A stretch of DNA of 64,000 nucleotides. It comes from Phragmites australis. Lineage: Eukaryota > Streptophyta > Magnoliopsida > Poales > Poaceae. The DNA lies in assembly GCF_958298935.1 (NCBI RefSeq), contig NC_084930.1, forward strand, positions 20,372,001-20,436,000, written 5' to 3'. The notes under the pieces were generated by a model, which did not search any database, was not told the origin of the DNA, and saw only the letters and a list, made by a program, of their open reading frames with translations. Positions 22,952 through 34,798 of the stretch are shown here, one piece after another. Both the position numbers and the translations under genes were made by a program. Every line of letters begins with the position of its first letter. Within the stretch, counting starts at the first letter, position 1.

Positions 22952-23559
22952 AACGGACGTCCAGGACGCATCCGGACTCTGTTTTCGACGATTCACATAT
23001 GGTTGGAAAGATAATTTCATAAGGAAACCAATGGCGTTGGTTTGAGGTCCGAATTCCTTCTGAGTCAACGGGAAACGTCGAAACAAGTCAGCATCCAGAA
23101 TCTGTCCCGGTGCTGCGTCACCGTTTTTGGTCCGTTGGGCCATGTATCGTGTTGGAGTCCATTAGGGACACGTCCAGGGGTCCTTGGCCGACCCTAATCC
23201 TTTATATACAGTAGCCGCCGCCCTAATTAGGGTTGGGTTTTACTTAGATTATTCTGTCAAGAACAGTTTCGCCGTTTCGTCGGTTTGTGAGACCCCAACT
23301 CGTGAGATTAATCATTCATCTGCAATTTGGTTGCATTCTTCCTTGTTCTTGCTTGTGTTCTTCAATTCGCAGGCAAGGATTTTAGCCTTCTTGGCGAGGT
23401 CAACCGTGCAACGCCGGTTGATAACCAGAGGAGACGTGGTGCTGCGATTGCGGGGTTTCGGATCGTGTTGTTTGGAAGCCGGATCGACTTGTGTCTCGTT
23501 TCCACCAAATCGAGAGTTACCAGAACCTTTCGGAAGATCGGGAACCCTTGTTCATATTA
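22642..23559 (+). repeat. 3' LTR of the CRM-like element
   Basis: It is 918 bp, the same length as the 5' LTR. I count eight differences by eye, all transitions. The first 310 bases carry the end of the polyprotein, with the stop at 22949-22951. Confidence 0.93.
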
Positions 23560-24387
23560 CAGGCCATGAAGGATCTTCTGACTCAATGGGTGATATCGCA
23601 ACGATGGCAATTTTATGTTACCGAGTCAAGCAAGAAGGACTATGATGTCAAGTGCGTGAAGGAGGGTTGCCTGTGGAGGGTGCACGGCTTCAAGTGGAAG
23701 TGGTTTGAGTATTGGGAGGTGTCGATTGTGGTCGACTACACTTGCACGATGGACGAACTTAAGCCTAGCCACATGAACATCACCTTAGCCTTTGTCGCCA
23801 ATGTGATGTATGCCAAGATTATAAACAACTTGAACTATGAACTACGGTCCATAATCAGGCAAGTCGAGGAGGAGTATAAGTACACTATTAGCTACAACAA
23901 GGAACAAAGAGAGAAGAGGAAAGCAATCGAGATAAGATTCGGGACCTACGAAGCGTTGTATGACAATCTGCCACATTTGTTGGAGACCATTACTCAAAGG
24001 AACCCGGGGACATATTATGACATTGATAAGTATGCACTGTTGTCCAAACCTGGCAAGTATGTCTTGAAGTGACGCTTCTTTGCACTAGAAGCATGTTTCG
24101 AAGATTTCAAGCATTGTCATCCTATCATGTGCATCAACGATACTTTCCTTATCGGCATGTACAAGGGACAGATCCTGACTGCTATTGGGATTGATGAGAA
24201 CAACCAAGTTCTACCGTCGGCCTTTGTATTTGTGGAGAGTGAGAATACAAGTAGTTGGTATTGGTTCCTGTTTGTATGAGGATGATAATTATTGGTGCAC
24301 GGCCGAACATATGCCTAATACATGATCGGCATGCTGGAATGCTCACGGCAATTCAGGATCTACAAAATGTAACATACGATGGCTTAA

Positions 24388-27335
24388 TGTAACATCCCAG
24401 TTTTAGCCAAAATTCAAATTTCAAAAATCTTTGGAAACGAAATCAATTTCAAAATCTAGACAAAAATTTTCAAATCTTTTATCTCCCTCTCTCACTCTTG
24501 GGCTCAATTCAACCCAACCACCTTACCCGGCCCAATTTCTTCTCTTCCCCTCTCATTTCTTTTCTCCCGTCAGCACACCTTTGCTCTCCAACTGACCCAG
24601 CTCACCCCAGCCCGTCTTCCCTTTCTCTCCCGTGCAACGGCCCGGCTGCCTCCTTCTTCCTCTTCCTCTCGCATCACTACCTTTCACACATGCGCCTGCA
24701 CCGAGCCACCGACCGCCGGACTTCGTGCTCCTGTGCCAACCACCACCACCCACCTATCACTCCAACACCGCCCCATACCACCCCTAAAGTCATCAGTTCA
24801 CACCGTCGATCACCACTCCTCTGCCACTGCCTCTGCGCACAGCAACCACACGACCAAAGCTCCTCGTTGGCAGAGTGCACGCGCAAATTAATACAGTACC
24901 GCCTCGACTGCACAAATTAAGCACACGAGCTTGACTCCTCCAACTGCTACATCGCCGCTCCTCTGCCACCATTGAAAACAACGCTAACCCGTACCGCACA
25001 CATGCCTATAAAAAGCCCCCTTGCACCTCCTTGCTTCTCACCACCTCTCGCCGAGCACACCAAGGCAAGAGCTGCTCTCCTTCCTCTCCCTCAATGCTCC
25101 CTCTGTCCCTGCCAAGCCGAGCTCCACCTCTTCGTCGATCTCCATCACCAAGCCAAATTTCCCGCCAATATGCTGCCCAGAGCATGACCTCACTCTCCTC
25201 CATCCTCCCATGTGCTCATCTCTCTCCCCCTAGCCTCCATCTCACCTCTCCATGAGCTCACTATCCCGAAGCAATGGCGGCTTGCTGCTAGCATGATTCT
25301 GCCTAACTCTGCTGCTCGGGGAGCCCCAAAATGGACTCCCTGTGTCCCCCTCTCTCTCGGTGCACTCGCTGACGCCGGGAAACCTTTTTCGGTGAGCTCC
25401 CGACGAGCCCACCGCCACCAACCGGCGACCAAGCGGTGGCACTGCTCGACTAGGCGTCGTGTTGCCTCGGACTGGCACTGGGCCACCATGGCCTAGTGGC
25501 CTGCAAGGCTCGCCGACCTAGCCCAGTTCATCAGCCCGCAAAGCCAACTCACCGGCCTAAAAACTGAAGCCCAATGAACAGTGATAGCATAGTAACTTTT
25601 CCTAACTTCCTGAATGTCCGATTTTTTAGAGAATCCTAGGGAATATTCTCCCCTTTTTGTTTTTCTGAATTAAACTCCCGACGAACTCCTGGAACCAGTT
25701 TCTCCTCCGTTCCAACTCCAATTTTGATGATTCTTCCACCGATATTCATCTAAATTCAAACTCTATCTATTCATACAATTTTCTTATTTATTTATATTTT
25801 ATTTGTATTTAATTATGTGTAGTGTTTCTTGCATGCTGTGTTTTAGAAACCAGAGAGTTCGTCGAGCAGGAGGAGGAGCCAGGAACGCAAGGCTTTGATC
25901 AAGACCCTCTCGAGGACTTCAACGAAGGCAAGTCTCAATCCATTTCCCTTTGATCATATTGAACCTAGTTTTATCACCACATCCCGTAGTAGCTGTTTTC
26001 CACATATTCAATTGCATGACGTACTACTTAATGCCATAATTTAAACTGTTGAGCTAGTTATATCCTATGGCCAGAGACAATTTGTGAACATCCTTAATAT
26101 ACTCCTGGTAAACATCCTTAATATACTCCTGGTAACCCTAGGACTTATTGTCTTGGCTACTTTGATTACGCTAAGATGATTACCTTGTTATTAGTATGCT
26201 TAGGATTCTATACATTACAGTTACTTCATGCTTAATCAAGTATAGTTTTGCGAACTGTGTAAATTTTGGTGCATGGTGTTGTGTGTGTTGTGGGATGGGA
26301 GAACTTGTCGGATAATGATAACAAATGAGAACTGGTTAGAGTTGGTGCAAATCAGGGTTCCCGCGGGGAATGCCTTGGGAGATTGAAGTGCTGCCTGTGT
26401 GGTAGGTTTCATGTGGAGATGTTTGCCTTGACTCGTTTAAGGATCGAGTTGATGTGACATCCTACCTAGTTTTCATAGTACAACCACTCAACTCTGTATG
26501 TGGCAGGGCTTAGTCTAAACAACACCAGCTAGTCTATTGATCATCCAGAGGCAGGTGTGCTACGGGATACCATGGAGCAGGTGCAGGCTGCGTGACTTGG
26601 TTGGAGGCCTAGTTAAAGGTCAGGAACCCCTGGTTAGCTCCCGTAGGCCGCCAGTGAGATGATGTTGTAGTGGGGAATGGCTTTGTTGAGTCGCACTACC
26701 ACGACGGTGGTATGTCGCCAAACTCAGCTTGTGGGTAAAGTGTATCACTCTACAGAGGTTAAACTATTCAGATAGCAACACTAAAATTTGGGCCCTTATG
26801 ACTTTCCACCACGGCCGAACCCCTCCTTCATTTAAGAATATTGATATGATGCTTTCACAAAACCACTTATTGGAAAATACACCTATGCATGTGTAAACTT
26901 GGTATTTCCACAAAGATTAACCTTACAACTTCATCCTTGTCGATATCATATGCATGTATTTATACCCCTACCATAGGGCAAAGGTTGGGACTTGCTAAGT
27001 ACATTTGTACTCACTCTTGCTTGTGCTTCCCGAGGATGATCCAGACTTCACTGAAGCAAACGATGAGGCTGACGGGTAGGCCTCGGTCACGTCTGCACCC
27101 GAGTTGCCTGTGGAGTGGCGTGCCTTCATGTTGTTCCCTCTGAGCTCTCTGATAGTGTGGATTCTGTTGACCACAGGAATCCTTTATGTATTTTTGGGAT
27201 GGTGGATCCTTATCACCACTCCCTGTGTTGTATTACTATGGTATCATATGTTGTAAGACTCTTATTTACCAATAACTGATTGAGGGACTGATATAATAAT
27301 GGTTTTAAGCACCGGGGGTAACCCGTGGCACTTCA
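24388..27335 (+). repeat. Long (2.95 kb) 5' LTR
   Basis: It starts TGTAACATCC and ends GGCACTTCA, with TG/CA ends. TAGTATCAGAGCC, a one-base variant of the Met-tRNA site, begins at 27338. The first kilobase is C-rich (24490-25550) and produces several chance frames, while the remainder is mixed. No gene is supported within it. Confidence 0.7.
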
Positions 27336-27482
27336 TGTAGTATCAGAGCCATACTTGGCTATATGACGAGATCATAGACCTGGACGTGATATTTCCTTAA
27401 AAACTATGTTACAAAACTTCTTACTCTCCTTATTTATTTTCAAAAAGCCCTTTTTATAAGTGATCTTCTCCTATTTCCATAG

Positions 27483-28019
27483 ATGGAGGAACAAGGATGG
27501 GTAACCGAGTACTGCCTGGACACCCTTGGCTTCCTGAAGGTACCGTATGCTGCCATGACCAGGCTCAGAATCATGGAGCACCCGGAGTATGTTGGCAGGG
27601 AGTATGAAGAATACGGCACTGAGCGCTGTGAGGTCACCATCCATGTTGGAGCCAGTGAAGACCACCTTCACAAGAAGCCATGGAGTGTGACCACCAAAGG
27701 GTTTTGGTTTGCTGACACCTACCAAGCTGTTGTTCACAAGGCCCTACGTCACCTCTGCCAGATCTACAAGAAGCCCATTGGTCATACATCCATAAGGTTC
27801 TTTCCTCTAATGGAGAGAAATCGCCCCACTTGGATGGCACAGATGAAGACTTTGGAAGGCATGGGGATGCAAGAAAGTGACCCTACCATTGTGGCCATGA
27901 CATGCTGCTTGCTAGCCCTGGATGAGATGTACGACCAGCTGGCGGTACAATTAAGAGTTTTAAACAAAACAATCCTAGTCTCTCTGCTCTCAGCTTATGC
28001 TCCCCCTCCCCTCTCTTGA
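27483..28019 (+). CDS. Extra ORF upstream of gag (function unknown)
   Basis: 178 residues are open from an ATG about 130 bp after the primer-binding site. It begins MEEQGWVTEYCLDTLGF and has a central segment HKALRHLCQIYKK. I do not recognise a domain. An extra ORF ahead of gag is seen in several grass gypsy elements, and its position supports that reading. The last ~25 residues may be out of the native frame, since it ends abruptly just before gag. Confidence 0.6.
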   Translation: MEEQGWVTEYCLDTLGFLKVPYAAMTRLRIMEHPEYVGREYEEYGTERCEVTIHVGASEDHLHKKPWSVTTKGFWFADTYQAVVHKALRHLCQIYKKPIGHTSIRFFPLMERNRPTWMAQMKTLEGMGMQESDPTIVAMTCCLLALDEMYDQLAVQLRVLNKTILVSLLSAYAPPPLS

Positions 28020-28122
28020 GCAGATGGCACCCAAGAAGTCCCCCAGAATCCAATAGTGCAAGAGAACCGCAGGGCAGAAGAGGAAAATCATGGTGAGAGC
28101 TAAGTAGGAAAGTAAGAAGAAA

Positions 28123-28842
28123 ATGGGAATGGTCAAAGACTACAAGACCCTGGCTGAAGGAATCAATCAACCCCGACAACAAGCGCAAGGACTTCCTAAC
28201 AAGATGACTGAGTTCGTCAGGATCAAGCCACCCACCTTTGAAGGATCTAATAACCCCATGGATGCAGAAGACTGGCTAAGGAACATACAAAGGAAGCTAG
28301 ATGCTATCAACTATGTAGGAAGAGATAGAGTCCTCCTAGCATCCCATCAGCTAGCTAGTACAGCTGGCATGGTGAACTTCTATGAAGTCGCAGACAACGC
28401 CGTAGCTATCACCTGGGATGAGTTTCTTGAAGAGTTCCGCCAATACCATGTTCTGAAAGGAACTATGGAACTCAAGACAGATGAGTTCAGGAGGCTGAGG
28501 CAAGGCAACATGAGTGTTAATGAGTACATCTGCAAGTTTGTTGAGCTATCTCGTTATGCACCAGAAGAAGTCTCCACCGACAAGAAGAAGCAAAACACGT
28601 TCAAGAAAGGGCTAGAAAGCAACCTAAAGGTACAACTGACTCCCCATATCTATCCAGACTTCAACACCTTGATGAACATGGCCATTTTGCTGGAAGAAGC
28701 TAGATCGGAATTGTACAAAGACAAGAAGCGCAAGTTCGTAGCTCATAGGGCTCATCAACAGGAAAGGTCCCAGAAGTTTAAGTGTCCTGCTTACTCCGAC
28801 CAGAAGGCTCAGTCCACCATATACAAAACATATATTATATAA
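28123..28842 (+). pseudogene. Gag, truncated before the zinc knuckle
   Basis: 239 residues. The retrotransposon gag core is clear: FVRIKPPTFEGSNNPMDAEDWL, then TWDEFLEEFRQYHV and LRQGNMSVNEYICKFVELSRYAP. It packages the element RNA into virus-like particles. The frame ends before the usual CCHC knuckle; the sequence changes character around 28810, so the 3' part has been deleted. Confidence 0.75.
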
Positions 28843-28981
28843 TGTCCGCAAAGCATTAATGAAAAAGAAAATGAAAAGTTGCTAACTAGACATGCCACCC
28901 AAGCGTTCGCACTGTTGTGGCAAGGCACGAGGATGCTTCTAGCTGAGGTGACGTGTACACATGGCCAACCAACGTTGATTG

Positions 28982-31656
28982 TGTAACATCTAGTTTTAAA
29001 GGAACAAAACCGGGCACAACACATGTATGTCAGGATCAAGTTTCATATATGCACTACATAATAAGTGTATCATCACAGTGCCATTATTATAATAACGATA
29101 ATAATTTAATACAAAAGGACCCAAGGGTCTAAAAGAAAACACAACGAAACATGAGAGCTATAGCACCAGCAGGTGTTCCATCTTCCACACGCATCAACGA
29201 GGGGCGCACCAGCCTAGAACAGGAGCTCCGGGCCGAAGTTGTCCTCATCGAAGGATGCAGCTTCATAGAAGAACTCTAAATAGCAGAAGGAGATACAAGA
29301 AAGGGGACAACGGGTGTGAGTACAAAATATACTCCGTAAGTGTAGGGAAAAACATGCTATGGGGCTTAAGTCAAGGAAAGGTTAGACACTGGTTAACAGC
29401 ACTAAGCAATCTTAACCTATGACTTCAATAAAAGGCACCTTATTTACTAAGTGTGAAGACACAACTATAACAAGAAGAACAACTCATCAAATCCCATCCG
29501 ACTACCAAACTCACTAGGTTATTCCATTACCTGGCTACCCGACTATCCATACCAAAATCCTGGTCCCAACTAATCAAGAAGTCCAAGCTGCTCTTAACTG
29601 TGAGCACGGCTGATCGATCAGATTTATACTCTATAGAGTTTACATAGCTTTTCCCACGAGTCGTGATTCCCGTGTTGCTTCACACTTCCATGGTGTGGAA
29701 CTATGGTCTCACTACAAGGCCTTTACAAAGCTATTGTCGATCTATAGGCACCCACTGAGGTTTCACCACTAACAGATAATTCCATCGCTGCAGAAGCCCC
29801 CTGTTGTGCAACTAAACTATCCATTGGTGCCCACAAAACCGGAGGGGTGGCTAATTAGTTGGTCAGGCCGTACCCATATAAGCCTCATGGTTGTGCGATT
29901 CAGCTGGATTACATGATTCAAGAACCGATACTTAGGATCCCACACAGGAACAACCACAAACATGCTATGCAGCACCACCTCAAACCAGTCATCCAGTTAG
30001 GATCCCTATACCGTGTTGCTACAAGATTACCATACCCGATTATTGTTGCATAAACGTTAATCAAGATTAACATTTACCCCAACCATGACAACATCTAGCA
30101 TACCTACCCTTCATTACCCATGACTCATCAACGACGACAAGGATAATCATACAAAATCAAGTAAACCCTAATCATGCAACTCCAAATTAGACAAGCATGC
30201 AAGAAGGAAAAACAATTAACATAAAAGTCCTAAAATAGGTGCAAAATGTTCAAGGACACTTGCCTTCAGCTAAGGGTTGCTCGATGTCTTCAAAAGCTCG
30301 ATCTTGCAGGTTCACGAACTGCTCACCTCCTAAACGGCAAACCAAAAAAGCACACAAGGGAAACCACTAAGGATAGTATACCAAACAGTACTAAAACTAG
30401 GTAAAAAAAACCTATGAAAAGATTCTACACGACGCTACGAGAATTTGAGCATGAAAATCATCCAAATCGGAGCTACGATAAGTTATGAGCTTTTGAAGTT
30501 CTAAGGACTTTTCTGCAAATTTTACTTAATTTCATAGAATAAACCGATTAGCTTTTATACTGAAAATCTTGATTATTGTGCATGCTGATGTCAAAAACAA
30601 ATATGAATTATTTTTGTGTTGAAAAACCCACTGACCGGGTCCATGGGATAGAAGAAAAGGCCCTCGGTCCACCCATCCACAGTGGACCAGACGCGCCACT
30701 GGGCTTGGCACGGCAGCTGGTAGTTGGAGAGCGGCCAGAACGGTGCTCCGATGGCTGGGCTTTGCCGACAAGTGGCAAAAAATAGAGACAGGCGCGCGGC
30801 GAGCTCACCCCAAGTGAAAACAGCACTGAAGAGGGGTCGGGGTGGCCAGGCAAAGGTGAAGATGACAGCAGCAGTTGGTGCAGTGGTGGGGAAAGGGATC
30901 AAGTGGCCCAATGATGATGAAGTGCCACGGAAAAGACTTCGGAGGGTCCTACAGAGCCAGAGCAAGGGTCAAATCGGCCAGAGACGGCAAAAATGCAAAG
31001 AAATGGTGGCAGCGGTGCAACCTCACCGGAGTTGAGGAAGACGATGGTGCCGATGGCGAATCCGAGTTTGAGAGAGAGGAGAATGGGCGCGGGAAGGCAT
31101 GGGAAAATCAGCGGTCGGTGGAGGGGATCGGAGCCAGCAGAGGGATATCGGAGTAGGCGGAGGGAGGAAGAAGGGGAGCCGGCTCGGTTGGGCTTGAGCC
31201 AGGGCCACACATCGGTGAGAGGCGACTGGCGCGCGTGGGAAAGGCCGACTTGGCCGGGCGGCTCGGGGAAGTGGTCGAGCCAGGGCCATGTGGGAAAGGG
31301 AGGTGGAGAGTGGCTCGGGCCAGGCCGAAAGGAGAGGGGAGGAGCGGATTTTGGGCGGGAAAAGAAAAGATTAGGCCCGGGAAAGTTTTGCAATATAGGA
31401 AATTGCTTTTCTTTTTTATTTTTGAACCATTTTACAAAAGAGATTTAAACGAGGGACTTCTAGCAATTTTTTACAAATATTTTTCACGCATAAAAGCCTA
31501 TTATAACTACTACAGCATGAATGCATCAAACATGAATATAACCTATGGCAATTTAAATTTAGAAATTAATTTCTTCTATTGAAAAAAATTTACAACTCCT
31601 ATTTAATTCTAGCAAAATTTAAATTATTGCAAAAATTGAAAATTTAAGGTGTTACA
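28982..31656 (-). mobile_element. Solo LTR (2675 bp) with TSD GATTG
   Basis: The ends are TGTAACA ... TGTTACA, a 7 bp inverted repeat, flanked by GATTG at 28977-28981 and 31657-31661. The minus strand starts TGTAACACC, like the Tekay-type LTR at 24388, so the orientation is minus. No internal region remains. The frames within it, including the GC-rich stretch at 30640-31390, are not supported genes. Confidence 0.93.
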
Positions 31657-33339
31657 GATTGACAGCCATTAGCCCTAATGGCTGGTGTTAAGTCACATTG
31701 AATCTATTTCGTCACTTGGCGATCAGACTATCTCAACACCATCTAACAAAAATAGTATTCCTTATCTAATCTCAACCATACGACAGAGATCCTTGGTGGA
31801 TAGCTCACCTTGATATGATCCGCACGATGTACGGCTGTGCGGCATGGTCCCACGGTTGCAGGCAGTGGTGGACTCTCTGGAATCTTATTGCAATGCCCGC
31901 ACGTCTCCAACAAGTAGCGGAACTCAAATAGGAGCTCCTGGCAAACTCGTTTGAACTGCATTCAACATCGAGGATGAGCAAAGAGGGCTGACGATGGTGG
32001 CAAGTGACTGTGATGCTTAGAGATCGACAAGTGTGGTCTTCCCGTGAGGTTTCTATGATGAGAAGCAAGGGAAAAGGCTCAGGATGCTTTAAGGAAGGTA
32101 AAGGTCCTGCCAATTTATAGTCCGGTCGAGGGAGAGTCCTAGTTGAGTTGGATTATGGTTTGGTAGAGTCCATCTCTAACACACCTCAGTTTTCCCCTTT
32201 TGAGCTTCGTCCGTGTAGAAATAGGTTCATGTTGGGATCGTGATCGCAACATTGTGAACATTACTTGTAACCGTAAGTGTAATAACTGTTCCTTCCTCTT
32301 CATTGCACCAGGTAAGTGTGGATATTAATAGACATACCTTAACCATTCCCATCACCATTACATTGGTACCCCGCATCCACATGAATATTTTTTAACGCTT
32401 AGGAATATCCTAGAATATTCCTAGGGTCTTACAGTCATTTGCCACCTACGGTACCCTATGCGACCTAATCCTGACACGTGTTTTGAAGGGGCCCACACCG
32501 AGCTATCTGTTTGGGCTGCTAGCGGTGCCCCTCTAACTATCTCCTGGTTAGGTTCCAGCTAACATGCTAGCTCCTTCCTACCACCGAAGATCCTTGCATC
32601 GCCTCCCTCCGGCCTCAGAGCTTTGTTGTACCATTCGTCCTTCGGGTCTCGTCGCATCCCTTCGTCTTTCAATCCTCGCCTCCTGCCTTCATCCCTTGAG
32701 CTTTGCTATCACTTCCACCCTTCGGTCTGCACGTTCTAGCTTCACCCCCGGGCTTCGTTGTGCTCTCTCAAGCTCAACCCCTGCAGAGCATAAGGGAAAA
32801 CATATTTGTCTTCATGTTAACCTCACTACTTTGCCTTTTGGATTGCCTGTTGTGGCTGATGTTAACGAAGGGGGGACCACTTAGTACCATTCTCCCAACA
32901 GTGTCCCCTTCGCGGTTTTGGTCCTAACTTTGGGGGGCTGAAGCTGAGAATCTTTAGACAACAGGGTGGTACCCTTCTCTAAGTCCCCCCTTCAACAGGC
33001 CGAAGTCAATTCCCAAAAATGGCAAAGTTAATTTAAGTTTTAGAAGAAAGATATATGTATATATATGGATCAAGGGTACACCCTTCTACCATCATGCCAA
33101 AATGCATCCTTCGCATGATAATACTAGCTATTCATTTACTAACTGAAAGTGCCAAAATATTTCCTTCAAACAACCTATATAAAGTAGCTATATGTGATAG
33201 ACTATCACCCTTCACCTCACGAAGCATCCTACTTTAGGCTTGGTATGAACCAAGTCCCCGATGCCCATTGAGATGCTACAGGAACCACCTTAAGGATACC
33301 TGGGACAGTAGCTGGGATGTCCCACTTACCACACATAGT
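31657..33339. other. Repeat-rich region without supported gene
   Basis: Sequence 31662 onward continues what the solo LTR interrupted at 28981. Around 32440-32896 a C/T-rich block ends in CTCCCAACA, an LTR-like terminus followed by GTGTCCCC. The matching start was not found. No coding region is convincing. Confidence 0.4.
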
Positions 33340-34220
33340 ATTGGTGACCATCGTGGTGGTCAAGATAGATGATGAAGTAGACGCAGTCCTTGCGAAGTAT
33401 CATGAGGTCCTTGTCTCTTAGGAGTACGTACCATGTGTTGTCCCAGCTTCACGGGACAATCTTGCCATGGAACTTTGAGTTTTCATGCCAGCGTACACGT
33501 GTTCCAAATCTCCAACAACCATCATCAAGCATGTTGTGGTCTATGAAGTTGCATGGTACTCAAGGGTGCGAGACCCACCAGGTATTCTCTGGTAGGGGAG
33601 GAGGTCATGGCCCTAGCGTGAACGATACATGCGTCTTTTCCCTCGTCGAGCCATATCTTTTCCCAGATATCCTCCGTTGGCTCAGAGATCCAGCCACCGG
33701 TGCTACCAACTTTCCACCATGGTGCCTCCTCAAAGCGCTCACCCGTCTTGAGGTTGCAGTTGTGATATGCATAGATGACAATGGATGTTCTTTGCTCGGC
33801 CCCTACCTTCGGGCTTACAAAGAAGCCCTTCAGGGCCATCTTCCGAGCCCACTCCAGTAGACACCGTAGCTCGAAGGTTTCTCCCGTTAATGTGTTTGTG
33901 ACTACTATGAAGTCATCTTGGTAGTCCAGCCTGATGAGGTAACTTCCTTAAAAAATTGGCACCCTCTGTCTACATCCCGCAAGGACTGGGATGTGCTTGC
34001 TGAAGAGTCTATCATCCGCTAGTGAGTAGAAGAAGATGTTTCCTAATTCAACGACTTTGTCGCTCTGGAGCACCCATAGGACAAACTGTGGTTTCTCCTC
34101 ACGACGGATGCCAGTGCACCATTGGACACACACCACCTTGAAGAATGCGAAGTCCCTTGGCTCATTGAAGGGTCACGGCAGTCCCGCCTAATCCATTATT
34201 TCCTTCGATGAGAATTGCAT
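33340..34220 (-). pseudogene. Decayed minus-strand gene of unknown family
   Basis: Open blocks in one direction follow an ATG near 34220. Examples are VVCVQWCTGIRREEKPQFVLW and LGNIFFYSLADDRLFSKHIP (34136-33960), then MALKGFFVSPKVGAEQRTS and WKVGSTGGWISEPTEDIWEK (33839-33600). They are separated by stops and frame changes. The composition is that of a real protein, not a transposase I know. It might be a host-derived F-box/DUF295-like protein, but I cannot support a name. A minus-strand TATA box lies about 90 bp upstream. Confidence 0.4.
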
Positions 34221-34307
34221 GACTTTGAACGGCGAAGAAGGGAGGAGGGAAGGCAAGCGAGTTTTATCTCCCGTGGGCAATGTGAGGGAAATACCGCATT
34301 GAGTTTT

Positions 34308-34632
34308 GTATTTATAGGTGGCAAGTTACACCTGGTTTTAGGATGTGAATAGTCACATATTGCCTGGAGTAAAATGGCGATGTTTTGATTCTCAACGCAA
34401 TCTCGGGTGTCTCATGCCTATGCCGTACTCCATTATGGTGTCAGGCGATGGCATGGGAGATTTCGAGGCGTCACTTGGCCCCCACTTTTCTCATTGTGCA
34501 GACATGATACAGATGTTACGGTCTCTGTGTGTCAAGACATGTGTCGCACCCTGATTCACCCTACGTGCAGTGACATGCTGCAATGTGCCCTGGGTTTTTC
34601 GGTGGTGCATCTTGGGTGCGGGGTATATATAT
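34308..34632. promoter_or_regulatory. Divergent TATA boxes
   Basis: On the minus strand CTATAAATAC (34317-34308) faces the decayed gene at 34220. On the plus strand TATATATAT (34624-34632) faces the gene that starts at 34799. The roughly 310 bp between them would be a shared upstream region. Confidence 0.5.
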
Positions 34633-34798
34633 GGGTTACCCCTCTCCCCTTGTGGTAATTCCTTCATCACTCCCATTGACTTCTTTTTCTCATGTCACAC
34701 GTCTCCCTACTTTTGCCAATCTTTGTAAACTGCTATGGACCCTTTAGGCAGAGTATCCTTCATTACCTCTGGTTTTTCATTTTCTCCCCTTCGGCGAG

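Larger units (their letters stand above)
15906..23559 (+). mobile_element. Complete young CRM-like Ty3/gypsy retrotransposon (7654 bp)
   Basis: It has two 918 bp LTRs, a primer-binding site, an uninterrupted gag-pol frame and a polypurine tract. Flanks are CAAGC (15901-15905) and CAGGC (23560-23564), a TSD with one transition. The LTRs start TGATGAGGACATC, close to what I recall of grass centromeric CRM/CRR elements. The polyprotein continues into the 3' LTR, another CRM trait. The clade call is inference; the element structure is read directly. Confidence 0.9.
15226..24387 (+). pseudogene. MULE (mudrA-like) transposase gene, split by a gypsy element
   Basis: The left part (15226-15905) encodes an N-terminal, acidic MULE region (EEYDEDVNPDGTYSSDYPSE) in shifting frames with stops. 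The right part (23560-24387) encodes the MULE DNA-binding region (YDVKCVKEGCLWRVHGFK, with C...C and a later H..C) and the start of the transposase core (TFLIGMYKGQILTAIGID, then VFVESENTSSWYWF). These transposases cut at long terminal inverted repeats. The CRM-like element at 15906-23559 lies between the parts, and the 3' half is cut off by the LTR at 24388. At the DGTFL position the sequence reads NDTFL, so a catalytic Asp seems lost. The gene is dead. Confidence 0.78.
24388..28981 (+). mobile_element. Tekay-like gypsy element, 5' part only
   Basis: A long LTR (24388-27335) starts TGTAACATCC inside the MULE gene. It is followed by a primer-binding site and two ORFs ending in a gag gene without its zinc knuckle, and then the element stops. 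Protease, reverse transcriptase, integrase and the second LTR are absent. The start TGTAACAYCC and the ~3 kb LTR suggest the Tekay/Del lineage (inference). Confidence 0.7.

Noticed and set aside
24498..25496. Multiple Pro/Ser/His-rich frames in C-rich sequence
   Set aside because: They lie in the first kilobase of a long LTR; open frames arise from low T/A content and have no recognisable domain.
30640..31450. Several long overlapping frames on both strands (e.g. 30899-31393 minus, 30993-31448 plus)
   Set aside because: They lie inside the solo LTR, are GC-rich, low in complexity and mutually overlapping, and show no domain. They are composition artefacts.
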